From positions 11,815,382 through 11,879,381 of the forward strand of contig NC_051439.1 of the NCBI RefSeq assembly GCF_001649575.2: DNA of 64,000 nt, read 5' to 3'. Shown here in pieces: positions 58,910 to 64,000 of this stretch. The stretch's first letter is position 1. The number at the start of each line of letters is the position of its first letter. A program made the position numbers and the translations under genes. The notes beneath the pieces were generated by a model. The model was not told the DNA's origin. It did not search any database and was given only the letters and a program-made list of their open reading frames with translations. Origin of the DNA: Kryptolebias marmoratus (taxonomy: Eukaryota > Chordata > Actinopteri > Cyprinodontiformes > Rivulidae).

Positions 58910-58949
58910 GTTCACACACAACCTAGAAATCTCTAGGTTGTGTGTGAAC
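58910..58949. repeat. Perfect 18-bp hairpin with 4-nt loop
   Basis: GTTCACACACAACCTAGA (58910-58927), AATC loop, then its exact reverse complement (58932-58949). Pairing stops abruptly at both ends. No similar sequence was noticed elsewhere. It could be a recent inverted duplication, a transposon end or a transcribed hairpin. It is shorter than typical microRNA precursors. Confidence 0.95.
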
Positions 58950-59819
58950 AAACCGTGCAAACGTCCCCGCAGTGTTTCGTACTCCATCCTAAGTAATCTT
59001 GCCTGTAACAACATGATGAACTGTTTCTGGGTCACAGGACTGAGGCATGTGGGAGCTTACAGACACTCACAAGACAAATGGGAGCCAATAAATTCATAAT
59101 CAGAGAACTTTGAGTTGTTTTCCAAAATTGCTTCTTTGATACCGATCACGTCATTTCACTTTCTGGTGCAGTGCTCTGTATGGTAACACACAGAGCAACA
59201 TTTTTCCTTCTGCAAATCAGTGAATGTGAGCTCTTCTGTTGTAGCGCTTATAGCAGCCTGAAAAACAAATGTGTGTGATTTTAATGAGTAAGATGCACAG
59301 CTTAGTTGTACTGAACGAAACATGTCAATGCAGATGTCCTACACTTCATTCCTCCTCCTGTACTCTGACGCATGTACAGTTTTTTCATGCAACTTTACAC
59401 TCTCTCAAATTTGATGATATTAGCAGAATCAATATAAAATGAGGGGACAGGACTTGACCAGTCAGATTTACTTTTTAGGAACAAAGGCAGCCTCTTTTTA
59501 GCTTCTGCTTTGAGATCATATTAAAATTTCCAGCGATAGCTCTTTGTGCCTTTTTATGCAAACTTTATAACAGGGGTGTAGAACGCATTGAGTCAAACAG
59601 AAGACAAATGTGGGTCTCCTGGCTGACAGTTAATGTAAATGCTCAAGAAAAGAAGTAACGTGAAAAACGAATTTAAACAGCACAATTGAATCTTTTTTTA
59701 AGTACAATTAAAACAATTTTGGTACCATCTTTATGTCACTGCCGGCATTGCTGAAAGCGTTGACACAACACACGCACACAAACACACTTCTAATTTAATA
59801 TTTTTATTTTATTTTGACA
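58950..59819. other. Non-coding spacer
   Basis: Mixed AT-rich sequence. No gene, repeat or strong motif. Short AC-rich stretch at 59766-59787. Confidence 0.45.
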
Positions 59820-60090
59820 CCAAGAGTAAGTTTATTGGTAGAGGCAGGCGTCATGCAGCAGTTTGTGTGCAGCCTGTCAGTGCTCAGTGTGTGATCTGAG
59901 AAGAGTCTTTATTAGCATAGTGAATTAAAGAAAACAAAGGCTCTGCCAGTGATGTAAACACAGGGAATTAAAGCTCCGGCAGTTCACAGCGCGGTCATCT
60001 CCAGCTAATTTGGCTGTGCAAAAAAAAAATCAAGTCTCTACTCAATTACAGCATCTGCTTTCTTTGCAGAACTACGAGAGCGGATATCAT
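59820..60090. promoter_or_regulatory. Candidate conserved non-coding element
   Basis: 'GTCTTTATTAGCATAGTG' near 59905, 'GGGAATTAAAGCTCCGGC' near 59962 and 'ATCTCCAGCTAATTTGG' near 59997 in a compact block before an A run (60021-60029). Confidence 0.37.
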
Positions 60091-61017
60091 CTGCAACTGG
60101 AGATTTTGAGTGTAAGCACTGTAAATTATATTTAAAGTATATTAAATTAAGAAAAAAAAGTGTCTTGTGAAGTTATATTTTCTGTAATTTGTGCATAATA
60201 CCAATACAGCTGCCTGATGGGAATTCATTAGAGATGCAAGATGTTCTCCTCACAAAACTACTTATTTTCTTGTTGGAGAAGTTGTTTCTTCCTGACCTGT
60301 TAGGTCAGAACAAGATTTCTTTCCATGCTCTCACAGCCAGAGAGCCATTGGCAAGACCGTGGTTGGCAATTATGCCTCAAACTGCTCTCCTCCTTCTCTT
60401 CCCTGTCCAAACTCTCAGACATGCTGAGCATCTACCACCCACTGTACTCACAGTAAGGTCTGAAAGCCATCAGACCAAATAAAAAAAGAACATTTGCAGC
60501 ATAGCTTGGCCATGGCTGCAGGAGATCCAACAACTGTTTAAAGTGAACTACTTTCTGAGAAAAGAAAGTTCCAGGAGTTTACTTCTACTCAATTAAATTT
60601 GTGGGAATAAAAGGCTGCTCTCGTGATATTAAAAAGCCCATTCTGTCTCTAGGCTTACATTTGTGAGATTTGTGAAACTGTAAAAAAGAAAAAAAAAAAG
60701 TACAGCCAACAAGTTAGGTTGGGATTGTTCTCTAGAGCTTGAACAACTTTTTTACAAGTTCATAGACTGCTTTAAGAATATGTTGAAAAAAAAAGAAGAG
60801 TTTTACAGCTTTTTCAACATCTTCACAGACTTTGCTTGTTATCTCACAGCAGCAAATGGGCCACTTAGGTTGAACCTGGAGTGCGATTCCCAACCTGATA
60901 AAGTTGTCTTTAGCAGCGAAGTAAGGGTGACTTCAGTGCAGACATTGTATTTAATTTTTTTCTCCTGGCCTGCATTTGGTGATGTCATTGTAGAAATATA
61001 GCAACATGATTTGTAAA
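60091..61017. other. Non-coding spacer with nuclear-receptor-like palindrome
   Basis: The 97-codon ORF at 60189-60482 is unrecognisable. TGACCT-GTT-AGGTCA at 60293-60307 is an everted pair of AGGTCA half-sites with 3-bp spacing. An A-rich run lies near 60682-60700. No supported gene. Confidence 0.4.
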
Positions 61018-61267
61018 ATAATAATAAATGGACTGTATTTATATAGCGCCTTTCTAGCCAACCAGGCCACTCAAAGCGCTTTACAACACAATCTGTCCTC
61101 ATTTACCCACCCACATAGCACTTTACTGAATTTCTACAAAGCTAATCTGAATAAATCATTCTATAGAGTCTAATCAGTGCTTTAAACTTCATTTATACAC
61201 TGTTCGGGCACACATTAGAGGCAATGAGAGTCTTGCCCAGGGACACTTTGACATGTGACTGCTGCCA

Positions 61268-61278
61268 GGAATCGAACC
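61268..61278 (-). promoter_or_regulatory. RNA polymerase III B box of the SINE
   Basis: GGTTCGATTCC on minus is an exact match to the tRNA B-box consensus GGTTCGANTCC. Confidence 0.85.
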
Positions 61279-61311
61279 TCCAGCTTTCTCATTGGAGGAC
61301 GACTGCGCTTA

Positions 61312-61322
61312 CCACTGTTCCA
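61312..61322 (-). promoter_or_regulatory. RNA polymerase III A box of the SINE
   Basis: TGGAACAGTGG on minus fits the A-box pattern TGGYNNAGTGG except at the fourth base. It lies about 33 bp upstream of the B box, as in tRNA genes. Confidence 0.75.
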
Positions 61323-61333
61323 CAGCCGCCCCC

Positions 61334-62149
61334 TATTAAAAAATAATAAAAAACCAAAATCATAGAAAAAACAGGAGGGTTGATCGAGCTGTATTTGAGC
61401 TCCATGACTTAAATTCTCCGAAGAGACTTCCCTTGTCTCACTGCAGCTGAATGGCACACAAAGAGGCAGTTAGTGACCCACTGACCCCATCCAGAGAGAA
61501 ACAGAGCAGGGTGGGATCATATCACCACCAGCTGGACCAAGGCCAATGCTCAGCCATAACATTCTGGTCAGAGATAACCTACTTTTTAATTACATATGGA
61601 CTACAGCTTTGAGAAATTTCTCCAGTCATCCCTCTCTGGGGAGGCTGCTGCTAAACTTGACACGATACATCAAATACAGCTTAATGTGATTAGAATGTGC
61701 AGAGGGCTGTGGAAAAGTCGAGACTCAGGGGAAAGTTGCTTTGGTCTCATGACAGGGTGTGAAAAGACAATTTTTGTGCAGGTGCATGTAAAGATTGTAT
61801 ATTTGCAAAATGTAAAAAAAAAACCATATATTTCAGTCCTGAATAATGATATTTATTTTTAATAAAATAAGATAAAAGTCACAAAATAAAAGTGTTCATG
61901 CAAAATCTTAACAATAAATGTTTGTATTTATTAGATTGTGTTTTATTTTCCCTTTACAACTTTGTGTTATGACTGTCATCATTAGGTATTGAAGTCAGCA
62001 ATCTAAATTTCAGTCCTGCAATTTATTTCTCCATAGAAACTTGCAGTTCCTGAAAGGAATGGTATTTATAATAATACGACAAATGCACAAGCACGCAGCA
62101 ACACGTTCACACATTTTGCAAACACTTGTATTTTGTTTATTCTAACCAG
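61334..62149. other. AT-rich non-coding sequence
   Basis: 61334-61360 is A-rich and could be SINE target-site sequence. 61440-61760 is more complex with an unrecognised 88-codon ORF at 61596-61862. The remainder is AT-rich. Confidence 0.45.
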
Positions 62150-62665
62150 ATTGACAAGATAATAGTTAGTCTGAGCAGGGTCAAGATCAAAAGTGGATTT
62201 CTCCTGTAGTAAAACAGCTCCAAACTAACAAACAAACAAAAAAAAACTAAAAACAAAATCACATCAGTTCATAGAGATGATATTTTATTGACCTTTACAT
62301 CACCATCAAGTTTGCATTGCACAATGATGTATATGTTTTTAGTGCAAATAACAACAGCAGTTAGTTATAGCACTTCTAATGCAGACTGGGACAATTCTGG
62401 CCAAAATATCTGCGAAATACAAACTTGTCAATAAAGTAGAAATTAATAAAAAATAAATTAATTAAAAAGCACTCTTATTGGACTGCTTGAAATTTTTCAG
62501 AATTGGAGTTTTAGGACAACAGTAATCCACTTGTCCTGCTGTGACTAGCTGTCACTTTATCAATCCAGTCACAATTAAAGTCTTTCTCCCAACTGATCGT
62601 GTCCAACGAGCTATCTGTAACAGGTAAGATATTATTTGGTCATAACCCACTTTATAAGATCTGAA
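62150..62665 (+). mobile_element. Repeat A copy 4 (most complete)
   Basis: Left arm 62164-62226 ('GTTAGTCTGAGCAGGGTCAA' ... 'AAAGTGGATT' ... 'AAAACAGCTCC'); right arm 62500-62553 ('GAATTGGAGTTTTAGGACAA' ... 'AATCCACTTGTCC' ... 'GACTAGCTGTCAC') is its imperfect reverse complement. The interior contains 'TTATAGCACTTCTAATGCAG' near 62365, matching copy 2. The flank carries CAG|GTAAGATATTA at 62621-62634. No transposase, so it is non-autonomous. Confidence 0.75.
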
Positions 62666-63059
62666 CCATGATGTAGTTTGCAGAGAAAATTGTTGGTGAG
62701 TTTATGTGATTTTTATTTTGGCATTATAGAAGGTTGTTAAAAGTTTTTCTCTGAAAGGAAGTTTTTTTTTTTTTTGTAATATTTGAGTTTATGAACTTAG
62801 CTGTGGATGAAATAAGGTAAAACAGCTGCTGTAATTCAAATTGTCTTCATGTCTCAAGTCAGTCATTTTACCTCCACTTCTCATGGCTATCATTTATAAA
62901 TGTGCTTTTGAAATAGCCAATACTGATTTTGTTAGTATAATAGAGCTCAAGCTAGATCAATTGCACCATCCAAAGTTTTTTGTTTGTTTTGACGAACACC
63001 TGGCTCCATGCACTCTGTCTTCCTGTTATGACAGGACATGGAAAAGCCATCTCGTCCAT
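62666..63059. other. AT-rich spacer
   Basis: T run at 62763-62776. The 80-codon ORF 62841-63083 is unrecognisable. No repeat family recognised. Confidence 0.45.
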
Positions 63060-63640
63060 CAGCTCGTTGCCATTTCAAGGTAACCTTACAAGTCTACCTC
63101 AGACGGTCAGTGCAAGCAGCACTCTGCCATGACAGCGATGCTCTCTGAGCCATATCCCCGAGGTCAAAGATGGAACAGCAGGTTCATCATCATAGAAAGA
63201 CAAATAAGGCTCCTGTAAGCAGCAGTTCAGCTGGCTGATGAAACTGCCTAGTTCTATTGCTTTCGCTGTGGTCTTTTTCAGACATTTCTCATCATTTGCT
63301 TCAGCTCCGCACAGTCTTACCAAGCCAGATGACGGGATCTGATATTAAAATTCGGATAAGTCTGATAATTAAAAGTTGAGATTCACTGCGACATCCATCT
63401 ACATTAAAATGCCACATTTCAAAAAGGGGGAAAAATTGTTTCATAAAACATAATGAAGAAAAATATTACAGGAATTCATAAATGGACTCAGATTGCAGAT
63501 TGTGCTGATTAAACATGCATATAAATAGCGGCAAATCCATCAGTTAGCATTTGCTTTTCTGTTCAGTTGAGTCATTTTATTATCCCAGATTCCCAGATGG
63601 GAAACTGAGCTTTGCAGCTGGAAAAAAAATGAAAACAACC
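63060..63640. promoter_or_regulatory. Candidate conserved non-coding element
   Basis: Complex sequence: 'CCCCGAGGTCAAAGATGG' near 63157, 'GGGATCTGATATTAAAATTC' near 63334 and 'GTCTGATAATTAAAAGTTG' near 63360. The 74-codon minus ORF 63099-63323 is unrecognised. Enhancer-like by texture. Confidence 0.38.
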
Positions 63641-64000
63641 TGATCTCACAAAAATGCATGAAGTGAGCACAACCTCTTTGATGATACATTACACGGTGGT
63701 AGCACTTAAGGTATTCAAATTATGTCTTGAACGTTACCATGAAATTAATATCGGAGGAACAGCAAAAAAGAGCTTTGTGGTATACAACTGTTTATTCACA
63801 TATTGGTGGACAAACTTATACACACAATAGAGGTAGTAAGAGGACCCAGAAATGTATTTTTACAGCACAGAAGTAGCATTCTGCTGTGGCACAGATTTAA
63901 AGCTATTGACCTATAAAGACATTAGTTCAACATGAACTGTTTATTGTATATACCGAGTGTCCCTGTCGTCTCTTGTCATTGAGAATTGAAGCCAGCAGCA
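63641..64000. other. Non-coding sequence to window end
   Basis: Mixed AT-rich sequence. No gene or named repeat. 63770-63990 is complex and might continue into a feature beyond the window. Confidence 0.45.

Larger units (their letters stand above)
61018..61333 (-). mobile_element. tRNA-derived SINE (minus strand)
   Basis: Read on minus, the element starts near 61333 with GGGGCGGCTG, then an A box (TGGAACAGTGG) and a B box (GGTTCGATTCC), a body with 'GTGTCCCTGGGCAAGAC', and a tail 'GGCGCTATATAAATACAG' followed by ATTATT-type repeats near 61018-61026. The tail resembles the 3' ends of fish L2-clade LINEs, which suggests trans-mobilisation (inference). Length is about 315 bp, apparently full length but diverged. 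The 87-codon minus ORF overlapping the tail is not a gene. Confidence 0.82.

Noticed and set aside
58910..58949. MicroRNA precursor
   Set aside because: The stem is only 18 bp and perfectly paired with a 4-nt loop. Precursors need a longer imperfect stem. No known mature microRNA sequence was recognised.
1..64000. CRISPR array, phage, operon or bacterial mobile element
   Set aside because: No regularly spaced repeats, no dense coding, and no bacterial gene signatures. Everything visible fits vertebrate nuclear DNA.

Overview
The window reads as vertebrate, most likely teleost, nuclear DNA. It is AT-rich, with long stretches of non-coding sequence, (CA)n/(GT)n and (AAT)n microsatellites, a tRNA-derived SINE whose tail has an L2-type 'GCGCTATATAAAT' motif, several families of diverged short transposon-like repeats, and two runs of N (assembly gaps at 25789-25803 and 44732-44760). 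I found no convincing protein-coding gene, rRNA or functional tRNA. The open reading frames are short (longest 179 codons) and unrecognisable. The longer ones come from purine/pyrimidine tracts or simple repeats. The best reading is a gene desert or a very long intron.

Layout. 0-10 kb: putative conserved-type non-coding blocks (1.45-1.72, 1.95-2.54 and 8.7-9.1 kb), one copy of a family here called repeat A (0.76-1.1 kb), and three clusters of a ~250-bp repeat called repeat B (3.7-4.5 kb plus, 6.3-6.9 kb minus, 9.55-9.95 kb plus). 10-20 kb: AT-rich DNA with a dense homeodomain-motif block at 11.9-12.7 kb, a second repeat A copy at 15.5 kb, a teleost repeat fragment at 17.0 kb and a retroelement-like repeat D at 19.4-19.8 kb. 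20-30 kb: two inverted copies of a terminal-inverted-repeat element (repeat C, 20.1-20.6 and 25.9-26.5 kb), gap 1, and repeat D in minus orientation at 28.7-29.1 kb. 30-46 kb: many candidate regulatory blocks, a third repeat D at 38.4-38.7 kb, a (GGGT)n quadruplex motif at 40.3 kb, a G-run gap at 44.73 kb, and beside it a CpG-dense block at 44.86-45.15 kb. 46-64 kb: AT-rich DNA, candidate blocks (47.6-48.3, 56.5-57.9 and 63.1-63.6 kb), repeat A copies at 54.7 and 62.2 kb, a perfect 18-bp hairpin at 58.91 kb and the SINE at 61.0-61.3 kb.

No pathway or operon can be described. The likely role of the window, inferred only from texture, is a cis-regulatory landscape for a developmental gene outside or spanning it. 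The 'candidate conserved' calls rest on sequence complexity and clustered TAATTA-type motifs, not on any alignment. They are hypotheses for comparison with other fish and tetrapod genomes. The strongest direct observations are the repeat families and their arrangement, the terminal inverted repeats, the retained splice-donor-like sequence in repeat A, the SINE A and B boxes, the CpG-dense blocks and the hairpin.
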